In this document: in pieces, positions 23,801-36,553 of the stretch
Position numbering within the stretch: position 1 is the first letter of the stretch
Layout: each line of letters starts with the position of its first letter
Program-made: the position numbers and the translations under genes
Source: Streptomyces sp. NBC_01317
GTDB lineage: Bacteria > Actinomycetota > Actinomycetes > Streptomycetales > Streptomycetaceae
Assembly: GCF_035961655.1 (NCBI RefSeq)
Contig: NZ_CP108393.1
Span: 806,001-870,000, forward strand
Direction of reading: 5' to 3'
DNA length: 64,000 nucleotides
Notes under the pieces: model-generated
The model's input: only the letters and a program-made list of their open reading frames with translations
Databases searched by the model: none
What the model was told of the DNA's origin: nothing

Positions 23801-23854
23801 GATTGACCACTTCAGGACGACGCCGAATCCGCCCGGACGAGAGATCGTGGGGGC

Positions 23855-27461
<3,607 letters not shown>

Positions 27462-27480
27462 CGCGCCACCGGGCTGCGGG

Positions 27481-27505
27481 TGTCCTCAAGCGCCGGACGG
27501 GCTTG
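27481..27505 (+). repeat. Streptomyces-type intergenic repeat, copy A
   Basis: TGTCCTCAAGCGCCGGACGG followed by GCTTG. One of five related copies in this window (27481, 27549, 27600, 33666, 33717). It lies 20 bp after the LacI gene stop in the convergent gap toward the ROK gene. Confidence 0.8.
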
Positions 27506-27548
27506 CAATTCTCCCGCCCGCGCGACACGGAACGAAGGCCGGCCAGAT

Positions 27549-27573
27549 CAAGCCCGTCGGGCGATTGAGGACA
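27549..27573 (-). repeat. Intergenic repeat, copy B (inverted)
   Basis: On the minus strand TGTCCTCAATCGCCCGACGG then GCTTG; one substitution in the core relative to copy E. It is inverted relative to copy A, so A and B can form a long-range hairpin across 43 bp. Confidence 0.8.
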
Positions 27574-27599
27574 CCCCGGGCGGGACGGAGGCCGCCAAC

Positions 27600-27624
27600 C
27601 AAGCCCGTCCGGCGATGGAGGACA
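27600..27624 (-). repeat. Intergenic repeat, copy C (inverted)
   Basis: On the minus strand TTGTCCTCCATCGCCGGACG then GGCTT; same orientation as copy B and 51 bp from it. It ends 11 bp from the stop of the ROK gene. Confidence 0.75.
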
Positions 27625-27634
27625 ACGCGGCCGT

Positions 27635-28975
27635 TCAGGCCGACGCGTCCGGCGCGGGAGCCGGGGTGCGGCGCCAGCGGTGCGGGGCCGCGAGGCCGCC
27701 CGCGTCGCCGGGAGCCCCGGGCGCGGGCACCCGGGGCCGGCTGCCGCCCCGCGCCAGGAACGCCGCGAGCGGCAGCGTCGCCGCCCCCACCGTCACCGCG
27801 TCGGGCCCCAGTTCGCCCAGTTCGATGGTGGTGCGCGCCGACGGGTGCTTGAGGGAGTACGCCTCCGCGTGCCGCCGGATCGCCGGCAGCAGGTGCGGCC
27901 CGATGAGCAGCCCGGCCCAGCCCCCCAGCAGGATCCGTTCCGGCAGGAAGAGGTTGATGAGATCCGCGACGGCCGCCCCGAGGCACTCCGCGGTGTGGTC
28001 CAGGAGCGAGACGGCCAGCGGATCGGGCGGCGGCCCGTCGGGCCCGGGGAACGCCGCTTCGAGCAGCGCGGCCAGGGCCGTCTCGTCGTCGGCGTCGTCG
28101 GGAAGCGGCCCGCCCGCCTCGTACCACCGCTCACGCATCGCCTCGGCGCCCGCGTACGCCTCCAGGCAGCCGATGGAGCCGCAGCGGCATCTGCGCCCGC
28201 GCATCTGGACGGTGGTGTGCCCCCACTCCAGCGCGCTGCTGCGGCGGCTCTCCTCGACCAGGCTGCTGCCGTGGATGACGCTGGCGCCGACCCCGGAGCC
28301 GATGAGGGCGATCGCCGCCGTGCCGGCGCCCCTGCCCCCGCCGAACCACATCTCGGCCTGGCCCAGGGTCTTGGCGCCGTTGTCGATGAACAGGGGGACC
28401 TCGGGCGGGATTTCGAAGCCCTCGCGGAGCAGTTTCTCGAAGGGGACGGCGCTCCAGCCGATGGTCTGGCCGTGCACCACCGCGCCGTCCTGGCCGCCCC
28501 GTTCGATGATGCCGGGGACCCCGATGCCGATGCCGAGGAGCCGGGCGGGGTCGGCGCCCGCGTCGCGCAGGACATCGGCGACCCCGGAGCGTACGTGGGA
28601 GACGATGCGTTCGACGTCGTACCCGTGCTGGGCGAGGAGCCGTTCGGTCCTGGCGAGTTCGGTGAGCGACAGGTCGAAGAGCTCGACCCTGACCCGGGTC
28701 TCGCCGATGTCGATGCCGATCAGCAGTCCGCCGTCGGCGGCGACCCGGAGCAGGGTACGGGGACGGCCGCCGTCGGAGTCGACGACACCGGCCTCTTCGA
28801 GGAGGCCCTCCGAGGCCAGTTCCGCGACAACGTTGCTGATGGAGCCCGAACTGAGTCCTGTGGCCGATCCGAGTTCCTGGCGGCTCAGCGGACCGTCGAA
28901 ATACAACCGTTGTACAACCCTGGCACGATTGCCCCGGCGCAGGTCACGCACTGTCCGTCTGCCGCGCTCAGCCAT
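27635..28975 (-). CDS. ROK-family transcriptional regulator
   Basis: A 446-residue ROK repressor. An N-terminal winged helix (GPLSRQELGSATGLSSGSIS) leads into the ROK sugar-kinase-like domain with GIDIGETRVRVELFD and the zinc motif CRCGSIGCLEAYAG. The catalytic-type Asp region FIDNGAK is present. It is divergent from the beta-glucoside ABC operon and probably controls it through the CTTAA...TTAAG dyad in the shared 142-bp gap. The C-terminal 45 residues are Pro/Ala-rich and probably disordered. The ATG has a GGAAGGAG ribosome site. Confidence 0.92.
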   Translation of the reverse strand: MAERGRRTVRDLRRGNRARVVQRLYFDGPLSRQELGSATGLSSGSISNVVAELASEGLLEEAGVVDSDGGRPRTLLRVAADGGLLIGIDIGETRVRVELFDLSLTELARTERLLAQHGYDVERIVSHVRSGVADVLRDAGADPARLLGIGIGVPGIIERGGQDGAVVHGQTIGWSAVPFEKLLREGFEIPPEVPLFIDNGAKTLGQAEMWFGGGRGAGTAAIALIGSGVGASVIHGSSLVEESRRSSALEWGHTTVQMRGRRCRCGSIGCLEAYAGAEAMRERWYEAGGPLPDDADDETALAALLEAAFPGPDGPPPDPLAVSLLDHTAECLGAAVADLINLFLPERILLGGWAGLLIGPHLLPAIRRHAEAYSLKHPSARTTIELGELGPDAVTVGAATLPLAAFLARGGSRPRVPAPGAPGDAGGLAAPHRWRRTPAPAPDASA

Positions 28976-29016
28976 GTTGCTCCTTCCCGGCAGGCAACAT
29001 ACCCCGGCCCCAGCCC

Positions 29017-29061
29017 TTGACGCGACCTTCTCTCACCTCTTAAATCACGTCATAAATTAAG
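29017..29061 (+). promoter_or_regulatory. Promoter and candidate operator of the beta-glucoside operon
   Basis: TTGACG (29017-29022) and TTAAAT (29040-29045) are 17 bp apart, pointing to the solute-binding protein gene. The inverted repeat CTTAA (29039-29043)/TTAAG (29057-29061) overlaps the -10 box and start site. Two direct units, AAATCACGTCAT and AAATTAAGTCAT, lie within the same stretch. This AT-rich island is a good candidate site for the divergent ROK regulator. Confidence 0.65.
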
Positions 29062-29117
29062 TCATGGAGGCCGTTCGACTCTCGAACGCTGCCATCCCCG
29101 GAAAGGGGCCACCTCAC

Positions 29118-30428
29118 ATGCGCAAGGCCAGAGCCGCAGCAGCAGTAACCATCGTCAGCGCTCTCGCGGCAGCCGTCACCGGTTGCGGCGGGGGATCGTC
29201 AGAAGGTGGAAGCAACGAATCACCGAAGACCCTCACGTACTGGGCGTCCAACCAGGGTCCCAGCATCGAGGCGGACAAGAAGATCCTGACCCCGGAGCTC
29301 GCGAAGTTCGAGAAGCAGACCGGGATCAAGGTCAAGCTCGAGGTCGTGCCGTGGTCGGATCTGCTCAACCGGATCCTCGCCGCCACGTCGTCGGGCAAGG
29401 GCCCCGACGTGCTGAACATAGGCAACACCTGGTCGGCCTCGCTCCAGGCGACCGGTGCCCTTCTCCCGTGGGACACGAAGAACTTCGACGCGATCGGTGG
29501 CAGGGACCGGTTCGTCGACTCGGCGGTGGCCTCGGCCGGCGCGGAGGGCAAGGACCCCTCCGCCGTGCCGCTGTACTCGCTGGCGTACGCCCTTTACTAC
29601 AACAAGGCGATGTTCAAGGACGCGGGCATCGAGAAGCCCCCGGCCACCTGGGACGAGCTGGTCGCCGACGGCAAGAAGATCTCCAAGGACGGCAAGTGGG
29701 CGCTGGGCGCGGAGGGCGGTAACCTCTCCAACAACATCCACCAGGTCTTCGCCCTCGGCAAGCAGCACGGCGCCGACTTCTTCGACAAGGACGGCAAGCC
29801 GACCTTCACGTCGGACGGTGCGGTCGCCGCCGTGAAGCAGTACGTCGACTTCATGGCCAAGGACAAGATCATCGCTCCGGGCAACGCGGAGTACGCCCAG
29901 AACCAGTCCCTCCAGGACTTCGCCAAGGGCAAGACGGCCATGGTCCTCTGGCAGGCCGCCGCGTCGACCTTCGCCTCCCAGGGCATGAAGCCCGAGGACT
30001 GGGGCGTCGCCCCGGTGCCCGTCCAGTCCGGCGTCCCCGGCACGGGCGAGCAGACCAACTCCATGGTCGCGGGCATCAACATCGCGGTGTTCAACAACAC
30101 CAAGAACATCGACGGCGCGAAGAAGTTCGTGAAGTTCATGACGAGCGACGCCGAGCAGACGCTGCTGAACAAGACCTACGGCTCGGTCCCGCCCGTCAAG
30201 GCCGCGCAGCAGGACCCGGCGTTCGGCGCCTCGGACGTGAAGGTCCTGAGGGACACGCTGGGCACCAGCGCCGCCCCGCTCCCCCAGGTCGCGAACGAGT
30301 CCCAGTTCGAGACGACCGTCGGTACGGCCGTCAAGGGCCTGTGGGCCGACGCCGCGGCGGGGAAGCCGGTGACCACCGAATCCGTCAAGGCAGCACTGAC
30401 CAAGGCCCAGCAGCAGATGACTCCGTGA
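29118..30428 (+). CDS. Sugar ABC transporter solute-binding lipoprotein
   Basis: A 436-residue binding protein. A lipoprotein signal ends in VTGC at the cleavage Cys, then a Gly/Ser linker. The mature part has family blocks TYWASNQGPSIEADKK, WSDLLNRILAATSSGKGPDV and YALYYNKAMFKDAGIEKPPATWDEL. It captures a sugar outside the membrane for the two permeases that follow. The beta-glucosidase at the operon end suggests cellobiose or another beta-glucoside. The start is Met at 29118 (GGAAAGGGG site); the upstream in-frame residues do not fit a signal peptide. Confidence 0.92.
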   Translation: MRKARAAAAVTIVSALAAAVTGCGGGSSEGGSNESPKTLTYWASNQGPSIEADKKILTPELAKFEKQTGIKVKLEVVPWSDLLNRILAATSSGKGPDVLNIGNTWSASLQATGALLPWDTKNFDAIGGRDRFVDSAVASAGAEGKDPSAVPLYSLAYALYYNKAMFKDAGIEKPPATWDELVADGKKISKDGKWALGAEGGNLSNNIHQVFALGKQHGADFFDKDGKPTFTSDGAVAAVKQYVDFMAKDKIIAPGNAEYAQNQSLQDFAKGKTAMVLWQAAASTFASQGMKPEDWGVAPVPVQSGVPGTGEQTNSMVAGINIAVFNNTKNIDGAKKFVKFMTSDAEQTLLNKTYGSVPPVKAAQQDPAFGASDVKVLRDTLGTSAAPLPQVANESQFETTVGTAVKGLWADAAAGKPVTTESVKAALTKAQQQMTP

Positions 30429-30438
30429 GGCTCTCTCC

Positions 30439-31449
30439 ATGACCGCCACCGTGACACCCAGCAGTGGGCACAAAACGGGCGACGTGGAGAAGACGGACAA
30501 CGGGGGTGCGCGCGGACGACGTTTCCCGCGCATCCCCGACCGGATCCGTCAGGGCGGTCTGCCCTACCTCCTGCTGCTGCCCGCCGTCGTGCTCGAACTG
30601 CTCGTCCACATCATCCCGATGGTGATCGGGATCTGGGTGAGCTTCAGGCAGCTCACCCAGTTCTTCATCCGGAACTGGGGCAATTCCCCCTCCGCCGGTT
30701 TCGACAACTACAAGGTCGCCATCGACTTCGATGCCCCGATCGGTCAGGCGCTGCTCCACTCGTTCCTCGTCACCTGCGCCTTCACCGTGCTCTCCGTCGG
30801 GCTCTCGTGGCTGCTCGGGGTCGCGGCGGCGATCATGCTCCAGGAGAACTTCCGCGGCAGGAGCATCCTGCGGACGATCTTCCTGGTCCCGTACGCCCTG
30901 CCCGTGTACGCGGCGGTCATCACGTGGGCGTTCATGTTCCAGCACGACAACGGCGTGATCAATCACGTCCTGCACGACCAGCTCGGCCTCACCGACAAGC
31001 CGTCGTTCTGGCTCATCGGCAACAACAGCTTCATCGCGCTGGTGATCGTCTCGCTCTGGAAGTCCTGGCCCTTCGCGTTCCTGATGCTGATGGCCGCCCT
31101 CCAGAACATCCCGCGTGATCTGTACGAGGCCGCCTCCATCGACGGGGCGGGCATCTGGCAGCAGATCCGCAAGATCACGCTGCCGTCGCTGCGCCCGGTC
31201 AACCAGGTGCTGGTGCTGGTGCTCTTCCTGTGGACGTTCAACGACTTCAACACGCCGTACGTCCTGTTCGGCAAGTCGGCGCCGGAAGCGGCGGACCTGA
31301 TCTCGATCCACATCTACCAGTCGTCCTTCGTCACCTGGAACTTCGGTTCGGGATCGGCGATGTCCGTCCTGCTGCTGCTCTTCCTGCTGCTGGTCACGGC
31401 GGTCTACCTGCTCATCACCTCACGGGGAAGGAAGGGCACCGATGTCTAG
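30439..31449 (+). CDS. Sugar ABC transporter permease (MalF type)
   Basis: A 336-residue inner-membrane permease with six predicted helices after a 40-residue charged N-terminus. The EAA loop that contacts the ATPase is YEAASIDGAGIWQQIRKITL. It starts 10 bp after the binding-protein gene and overlaps the next permease by 8 bp. No ATPase gene is in the operon, so a shared MsiK-type ATPase is expected to power it, as is known for Streptomyces sugar importers. Confidence 0.93.
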   Translation: MTATVTPSSGHKTGDVEKTDNGGARGRRFPRIPDRIRQGGLPYLLLLPAVVLELLVHIIPMVIGIWVSFRQLTQFFIRNWGNSPSAGFDNYKVAIDFDAPIGQALLHSFLVTCAFTVLSVGLSWLLGVAAAIMLQENFRGRSILRTIFLVPYALPVYAAVITWAFMFQHDNGVINHVLHDQLGLTDKPSFWLIGNNSFIALVIVSLWKSWPFAFLMLMAALQNIPRDLYEAASIDGAGIWQQIRKITLPSLRPVNQVLVLVLFLWTFNDFNTPYVLFGKSAPEAADLISIHIYQSSFVTWNFGSGSAMSVLLLLFLLLVTAVYLLITSRGRKGTDV

Positions 31450-32302
31450 CCCCCGGTCTCCCATGGCGCCGCCGCAGTCGTTCCTCTGGACGCGCCGCGT
31501 CGTCCTGACGGTGCTGGCGGTCTTCGCGCTGCTGCCCGTCTACGTGATGGTCAGCAGCTCGCTCAAGCCGCTCCAGGACGTGTCGGGGAAGTTCCAGTGG
31601 ATCCCGACGAACCTGACGATCCGCCCGTACTTCGACATCTGGAAGACGGTCCCGCTCGCCAAGTACTTCGTGAACTCGCTGATCGTGGCAGGCGCGGCGA
31701 CGGTGCTCTCCGTGGTGATCGCGGTGTTCGCCGCGTACGCGGTGAGCCGGTACAAGTTCCGCGGCAAGCGGACCTTCACCATCACGGTGCTCTCCACCCA
31801 GATGTTCCCGGGGATCCTCTTCCTGCTCCCGCTGTTCCTCATCTTCGTGAACATCGGGAACAGCACCGGCATCGAGCTGTACGGCTCGCGCGCCGGGCTG
31901 ATCCTCACCTACCTGACGTTCTCGCTGCCGTTCTCCATCTGGATGCTGATCGGGTACTTCGACTCCATCCCGCGCGAACTGGACGAGGCCGCCATGGTGG
32001 ACGGCTGCGGACCGATCCGCGCCCTGTTCCAGGTCGTGGTGCCGGCCGCCGTCCCGGGCATCGTGGCCGTCGCCGTGTACGCGTTCATGACGGCCTGGGG
32101 CGAGGTCCTCTTCGCCTCCGTCATGACCGACGACCAGACCCGTACCCTCGCGGTCGGTCTCCAGGGCTACGCCACCCAGAACGACGTGTACTGGAACCAG
32201 ATCATGGCCGCCTCGCTGGTCGTGAGTGTGCCCGTCGTCGTCGGGTTCCTTCTCCTCCAGCGCTACCTCGTCGCCGGCCTGACCGCGGGCGCCGTGAAGT
32301 GA
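31442..32302 (+). CDS. Sugar ABC transporter permease (MalG type)
   Basis: A 286-residue permease with six predicted helices. The EAA loop reads [20 protein letters not shown], and the C-terminal AGLTAGAVK is typical of MalG-type partners. It pairs with the MalF-type permease upstream (8-bp overlap), and the beta-glucosidase starts 20 bp downstream. Confidence 0.93.
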   Translation: MSSPRSPMAPPQSFLWTRRVVLTVLAVFALLPVYVMVSSSLKPLQDVSGKFQWIPTNLTIRPYFDIWKTVPLAKYFVNSLIVAGAATVLSVVIAVFAAYAVSRYKFRGKRTFTITVLSTQMFPGILFLLPLFLIFVNIGNSTGIELYGSRAGLILTYLTFSLPFSIWMLIGYFDSIPRELDEAAMVDGCGPIRALFQVVVPAAVPGIVAVAVYAFMTAWGEVLFASVMTDDQTRTLAVGLQGYATQNDVYWNQIMAASLVVSVPVVVGFLLLQRYLVAGLTAGAVK

Positions 32303-32322
32303 ACCACCCCGAAAGGCTGTTC

Positions 32323-33660
32323 GTGAACGACCTCAACGCCCTCCCTCCCGATTTCACCTGGGGCGTCGCCACGGCCGCGTACCAGATCGAGGGGGCGGTG
32401 GCCGAGGACGGCCGTGCCCCGTCGATCTGGGACACGTTCTCGCACCTCCCCGGCACGATCGACAACAACGACAACGGTGACGTGGCCTGCGACCACTACC
32501 ACCGGGTGCCCGAGGACATCGGGCTGATGAAGCGGCTCGGCGTGGACGCGTACCGCTTCTCGCTGGCCTGGCCGCGGGTCATCCCGGGCGGCGACGGACC
32601 CGTCAACAAGGCGGGCCTCGACTTCTACGACCGGCTCGTGGACGGACTGCTGGAGGCCGGCATCGCGCCGTTCGCCACGCTCTACCACTGGGACCTGCCG
32701 CAGGCGCTCCAGGACCGGGGCGGCTGGCCGGTCCGCGAGACCGCCGAGCACTTCGCCCGGTACGCCTCCGTCGTCGCCGAGCGCCTCGGCGACCGCGTCA
32801 AGGACTGGGCGACCCTCAACGAGCCGCTGTGCTCGTCGTGGATCGGCCACCTCGAAGGCAAGATGGCGCCCGGCGTCACCGACCTCGAAGCGGCGGTGCG
32901 CACCTCGTACCATCTGCACCTCGGCCACGGGCTCGCCGTCCAGGCGATCCGCGCGGTCTCGCCGGACGCCCGCGTCGGCATCGTCAACAACCTCAGCCCG
33001 GTCGAGGCGGCCTCGGACAGCGACGCGGACCGCGCCGCCGCCGTGCGCGCCGACGGGCACACCAACCGCTGGTGGCTGGACCCGATCCTCGGGCGCGGCT
33101 ATCCGCAGGACATGGTCGACCTGTACGGCGTGGAACTGCCGATCCGGCCGGGTGACCTGGAGACCATCGCGGCGCCGCTGGACTGGATGGGAGTGAACTA
33201 CTACTTCCGCCAGATCGTGAAGGACGACCCGACGGGCATCGCGCCCTTCGCCCAGCAGGTCGAGGGGCCGAACGCGCTCCACACCCACATGGGCTGGGAG
33301 GTGCACGCGGAGGGCCTGGAGCAGCTGCTGCTCCGCCTCACCGACGAGTACGGCGTCGGGCGGATCTACGTGACGGAGAACGGCTCGGCCTTCCCCGACG
33401 TCGTAGGCGCGGACGGTACGGTCGACGACCCCGAGCGGACCCGTTACCTGGAGGACCACCTCGCGGCCTGCGCCCGGGCGGTGGAGAAGGGCGCCCCGCT
33501 CGCGGGGTACTTCGCGTGGTCGCTCATGGACAACTTTGAGTGGGCGTACGGCTACGACAAGCGGTTCGGCCTGGTCCACGTGGACTACGAGACGCAGACC
33601 CGCACGATCAAGTCCAGCGGGTACCGCTACGCGGAGATCATCCGCGAGGCGTCGGCCTGA
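32323..33660 (+). CDS. Glycoside hydrolase family 1 beta-glucosidase
   Basis: A 445-residue GH1 enzyme. The acid/base Glu167 is in TLNEP and the nucleophile Glu352 in VTENGSAF. The N-terminal [16 protein letters not shown] and the C-terminal [21 protein letters not shown] are diagnostic GH1 blocks. No signal peptide is present, so it cleaves imported beta-glucosides in the cytoplasm. The GTG at 32323 with GAAAGG six bases upstream is the best start; a GTG at 32299 is also in frame. It ends the operon, followed by the repeat-rich gap 33661-33765. Confidence 0.94.
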   Translation: MNDLNALPPDFTWGVATAAYQIEGAVAEDGRAPSIWDTFSHLPGTIDNNDNGDVACDHYHRVPEDIGLMKRLGVDAYRFSLAWPRVIPGGDGPVNKAGLDFYDRLVDGLLEAGIAPFATLYHWDLPQALQDRGGWPVRETAEHFARYASVVAERLGDRVKDWATLNEPLCSSWIGHLEGKMAPGVTDLEAAVRTSYHLHLGHGLAVQAIRAVSPDARVGIVNNLSPVEAASDSDADRAAAVRADGHTNRWWLDPILGRGYPQDMVDLYGVELPIRPGDLETIAAPLDWMGVNYYFRQIVKDDPTGIAPFAQQVEGPNALHTHMGWEVHAEGLEQLLLRLTDEYGVGRIYVTENGSAFPDVVGADGTVDDPERTRYLEDHLAACARAVEKGAPLAGYFAWSLMDNFEWAYGYDKRFGLVHVDYETQTRTIKSSGYRYAEIIREASA

Positions 33661-33665
33661 GGCTT

Positions 33666-33690
33666 TGTCCTCAATCGCCGGACGGGCTGA
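33666..33690 (+). repeat. Intergenic repeat, copy D
   Basis: TGTCCTCAATCGCCGGACGG then GCTGA, six bases after the beta-glucosidase stop. It forms the left arm of a perfect hairpin (33677-33707). Confidence 0.8.
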
Positions 33691-33707
33691 ATTTCAGCCC
33701 GTCCGGC
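33677..33707. terminator. Perfect 15-bp hairpin made from repeat sequence
   Basis: Arms GCCGGACGGGCTGAA and TTCAGCCCGTCCGGC are separated by a single T. In the gap between convergent genes it is likely to act as a bidirectional terminator. Confidence 0.75.
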
Positions 33708-33716
33708 GGAACAAAT

Positions 33717-33741
33717 CAAGCCCGTCCGGCGATTGAGGACA
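33717..33741 (-). repeat. Intergenic repeat, copy E (inverted)
   Basis: On the minus strand TGTCCTCAATCGCCGGACGG then GCTTG, identical to copy D over 23 bases and in opposite orientation. It lies 25 bp from the stop of the kinase gene. Confidence 0.8.
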
Positions 33742-33765
33742 CACTACGGCCGAAGGCCGTGCACC

Positions 33766-34680
33766 TCAGGTCACCGGCACCGGCTGCGTCCCCTCCTGTG
33801 CCACCACCGACGCCGCGACCCGGGACGCGAATCCCAGCATCTCCGCCGCGCCGGCGGGCGACAGCTCCCCCGCCCGCGCGAACGCCCCCTCCCCGGCCAG
33901 CCAGTTGAGCACCGCCGCCATGAACGCGTCCCCCGCACCGATGGTGTTGACCACCTCGACCGGCACCGCCGGCACCGTCACCGGCTCCCCGGCCCGGGTG
34001 TAGGCGGTCGCGCCGCGCGCCCCGCGCGTCAGCACCACCAGCCGCCCCTCCCGCGCCAGCCGCCGGCACGTCTCGCCGGGGTCGGCCCCCGGCCAGAGCC
34101 GGAGCACGTCCTCGTCACTGGCCTTGACGATCCCCGCCAGGGCGCACAGCTCCCGCAGCCGCCGCGCCCCCGACCCGGCGTCCAGCGTGCGGTCCTCGCG
34201 TACGTTGGGGTCGACCACCAGCACCGAGCGCTCCGCCGCCGCGCGGGCGGTCGCCGCCACCGCCTCGGCCGCCGGGGACACGACCGCGGCGAGCCCGCCC
34301 ACGTACACCGCCCCGAACTCCCCCGCCTCAGAAGCACGTTCGGCGATGCGGAAGGTCGCGGTGTCCTGGAGGTGGAAGTGGTAGCCCGTGCCGTCGGGTC
34401 CCGGGTCGGCGACCGCGAGGGCGGTGGGCAGCTCCGACCGCCCGCACAGGCCGAGTTCGGTGCCGGCCGAGACCAGCCGCCCCTCGATCGCCCGGGCGAA
34501 GCCGTCCCCGCCGAGGGTGCCGGCGAACCAGCTGGGGGTGGAGAGCGCGGCCAGTCCGGCGGCGACGTTCGCGGGCGCGCCGCCGGGCTGGGCGTGCTGG
34601 GTCAGCCGGTCGTCCGGGGACGGTACGAGGTCGATCAGCGCCTCCCCCATCACCAGCACGGCGCCGGGCCCGCCGGTCAC
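33766..34680 (-). CDS. PfkB-family carbohydrate kinase (fructokinase-like)
   Basis: A 304-residue sugar kinase. The N-terminal VMGEALIDLVP, the sugar-binding PGGAPANVAAGLA and the C-terminal signature VNTIGAGDAFMAAVL with catalytic Asp are all present. It starts with a GTG overlapping the dehydrogenase stop (GTGA). As last gene of the polyol operon it would phosphorylate the ketose (for example fructose) produced by the dehydrogenase. Confidence 0.91.
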   Translation of the reverse strand: MTGGPGAVLVMGEALIDLVPSPDDRLTQHAQPGGAPANVAAGLAALSTPSWFAGTLGGDGFARAIEGRLVSAGTELGLCGRSELPTALAVADPGPDGTGYHFHLQDTATFRIAERASEAGEFGAVYVGGLAAVVSPAAEAVAATARAAAERSVLVVDPNVREDRTLDAGSGARRLRELCALAGIVKASDEDVLRLWPGADPGETCRRLAREGRLVVLTRGARGATAYTRAGEPVTVPAVPVEVVNTIGAGDAFMAAVLNWLAGEGAFARAGELSPAGAAEMLGFASRVAASVVAQEGTQPVPVT

Positions 34681-35666
34681 GGCTCGACCACGATCTTGCG
34701 TCCCTGGCCCGCCTTGAACCGGTCCAGCGCCTCGGGGTACGACTCCAGGGGCATCCGGTCGCTGATGAACACCGCCGGGTCGAGCACCCCGCTGGCGAAG
34801 AGCGCGGCGGCCCGCTCGTAGCTGTGCAGCACCGCCATCGAGCCGGTGATCGTGATCTCCTGGTTGTAGATGCGGTACGGCTCGATGACCGCGGTCGTCG
34901 CGTAGTCGGCGACCCCGAACTGGAGGAACGTACCGCCCTTGGCGACCCGTCCGAGGCCGTCCTGGATGGCGGCGGCGTTGCCGGTCGCGTCGACGACGAT
35001 GTCCCAGCCGCGCGGCGTGTCCAGTTCCTCCGCGGAGGCGGCGGAGCGCGAGACGCCGAGGGTAGCGGCGGTCGCGAGCCGCTCCGGGTTGATGTCCAGG
35101 ATGTCGACGGAGGCGGCGCCGGTGCGCTTGGCGAGCTCCAGCATCATCAGGCCCATGGTGCCGGAGCCGTAGATCAGGACCTCGGCGCCGAGCGTGGAGC
35201 GCAGGACGTCGTAGCCGCGCACCGCGCAGGACAGCGGCTCGATCAGCGCGGCGTCCTTGACGTCGATGTGGTCGGGCAGCCGGACGCAGTTGGCGACGGG
35301 CGCGACGGCGAACTGGGCGGCGCCGCCGGGCTTGCTGACGCCGATCGCGTTCCACCGCTCGCACAGGTTGCCGCGCCCGATCCGGCAGTAGTGGCACTCG
35401 TGGCAGTAGAGCGAGGGGTCGACGGCGACCTTGTCGCCCAGGGCGAGTTCGGTGACGTCGGAGCCGATCCCGACGATCTCGCCGGCGAACTCGTGGCCGG
35501 GGACGATCGGCAGGGTGGGCGCGAACTCGCCCTGGAGGATGTGCAGATCGGTGCCGCAGAGCCCGCAGGACGCGACGGCGACGACCACGTCCCGGGGGCC
35601 GGGGGTGGGGTCGGGCACCGTCGTGACGGAGACCTTGCCGGGGGCTTCGATGATCGCGGCCCTCAT
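34677..35666 (-). CDS. Zinc-dependent polyol (sorbitol-type) dehydrogenase
   Basis: A 329-residue MDR alcohol dehydrogenase. Catalytic zinc ligands are Cys37, His58 and Glu59 (CGLCGTD and PGHEF); the structural zinc uses Cys88, Cys91, Cys94 and Cys102. The nucleotide site is IYGSGTMGLMMLELA. It would oxidise a sugar alcohol to a ketose. Its ATG overlaps the stop of the upstream permease (ATGA), and its stop overlaps the kinase start, so it is tightly coupled within the polyol operon. Confidence 0.92.
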   Translation of the reverse strand: MRAAIIEAPGKVSVTTVPDPTPGPRDVVVAVASCGLCGTDLHILQGEFAPTLPIVPGHEFAGEIVGIGSDVTELALGDKVAVDPSLYCHECHYCRIGRGNLCERWNAIGVSKPGGAAQFAVAPVANCVRLPDHIDVKDAALIEPLSCAVRGYDVLRSTLGAEVLIYGSGTMGLMMLELAKRTGAASVDILDINPERLATAATLGVSRSAASAEELDTPRGWDIVVDATGNAAAIQDGLGRVAKGGTFLQFGVADYATTAVIEPYRIYNQEITITGSMAVLHSYERAAALFASGVLDPAVFISDRMPLESYPEALDRFKAGQGRKIVVEP

Positions 35667-36553
35667 TTGACTGCTCCAAGAGAGAGGCCCTGGACCAGTT
35701 TGTCCTGGGCGGCGAAACCGGCGGCGAGCACCGGCAGGGACACGACGACGGCGGCGGCGCACAGCTGGGCCAGGAAGAGGCCCTGGCTGGTGACGAAACC
35801 CGTCAGGAAGACGGGCGCCGTCTGCGCGGTGACACCGGTGAGCACCCGGGCGAACAGGAGCTCGTTCCAGCTGAAGATGAAGCAGATCAGCGCGGTGGCG
35901 GCGATGCCGGGCGCGGCGACCGGGGCCACCACGCGGGCGAGGACGGTCGGCAGCCTGGCGCCGTCCATCTGCGCGGCCTCGATGATGGAGACCGGGACGT
36001 CCGCGAGGAAGGACTGCATCATCCACACCGCGATCGGCAGATTCATCGAGGTGTAGAGGATGACGAGCAGCCAGATGTTGTCCAGCATGCCGATGTTCTT
36101 CGCGAAGAGGTAGATCGGCAGCAGTCCTGCGACCACCGGCAGCATCTTGGTGGAGAGGAAGAAGAACATCACGTCCGTCCACTTGCGGACGGGCTTGATG
36201 GACAGCGCGTACGCCGCCGGCAGGGCCAGCAGCAGCACGAACAGGGTCGAGAACAGCGAGGCGGTCAGGGAGTTGATCAGCGGCGGCCAGGGGCTCGCGC
36301 CGCCGTCGGAGCCGAAGAACACCTTGTAGCTGTCGAGGGTGAGGGGCGCCGTGAACGAGGGCGGGTTGGTCGCCGCGTCCGTCTCCGAGTGGAAGGACGT
36401 CAGCAGCATCCAGAGCGCCGGGAGGCAGAAGCCGAGCCCCACGACCCAGGCGAGCAGGCCGAGGCCCGCGGAGCGCCGCCTGGCCCTGCGGGTGGCGGGC
36501 GCGTAGGCCGCCGTGGCCGGGGCCGCCTTCACGGGGGCGGTGGTGGTGCTCAT
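35663..36553 (-). CDS. Polyol ABC transporter permease (MalG type)
   Basis: A 296-residue permease with six predicted helices. The coupling segment IIEAAQMDGARLPTVLARVV is the EAA loop, and the protein ends QGLSLGAVK like other MalG partners. It overlaps the MalF-type permease by 4 bp and the dehydrogenase by 4 bp. Confidence 0.92.
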   Translation of the reverse strand: MSTTTAPVKAAPATAAYAPATRRARRRSAGLGLLAWVVGLGFCLPALWMLLTSFHSETDAATNPPSFTAPLTLDSYKVFFGSDGGASPWPPLINSLTASLFSTLFVLLLALPAAYALSIKPVRKWTDVMFFFLSTKMLPVVAGLLPIYLFAKNIGMLDNIWLLVILYTSMNLPIAVWMMQSFLADVPVSIIEAAQMDGARLPTVLARVVAPVAAPGIAATALICFIFSWNELLFARVLTGVTAQTAPVFLTGFVTSQGLFLAQLCAAAVVVSLPVLAAGFAAQDKLVQGLSLGAVK

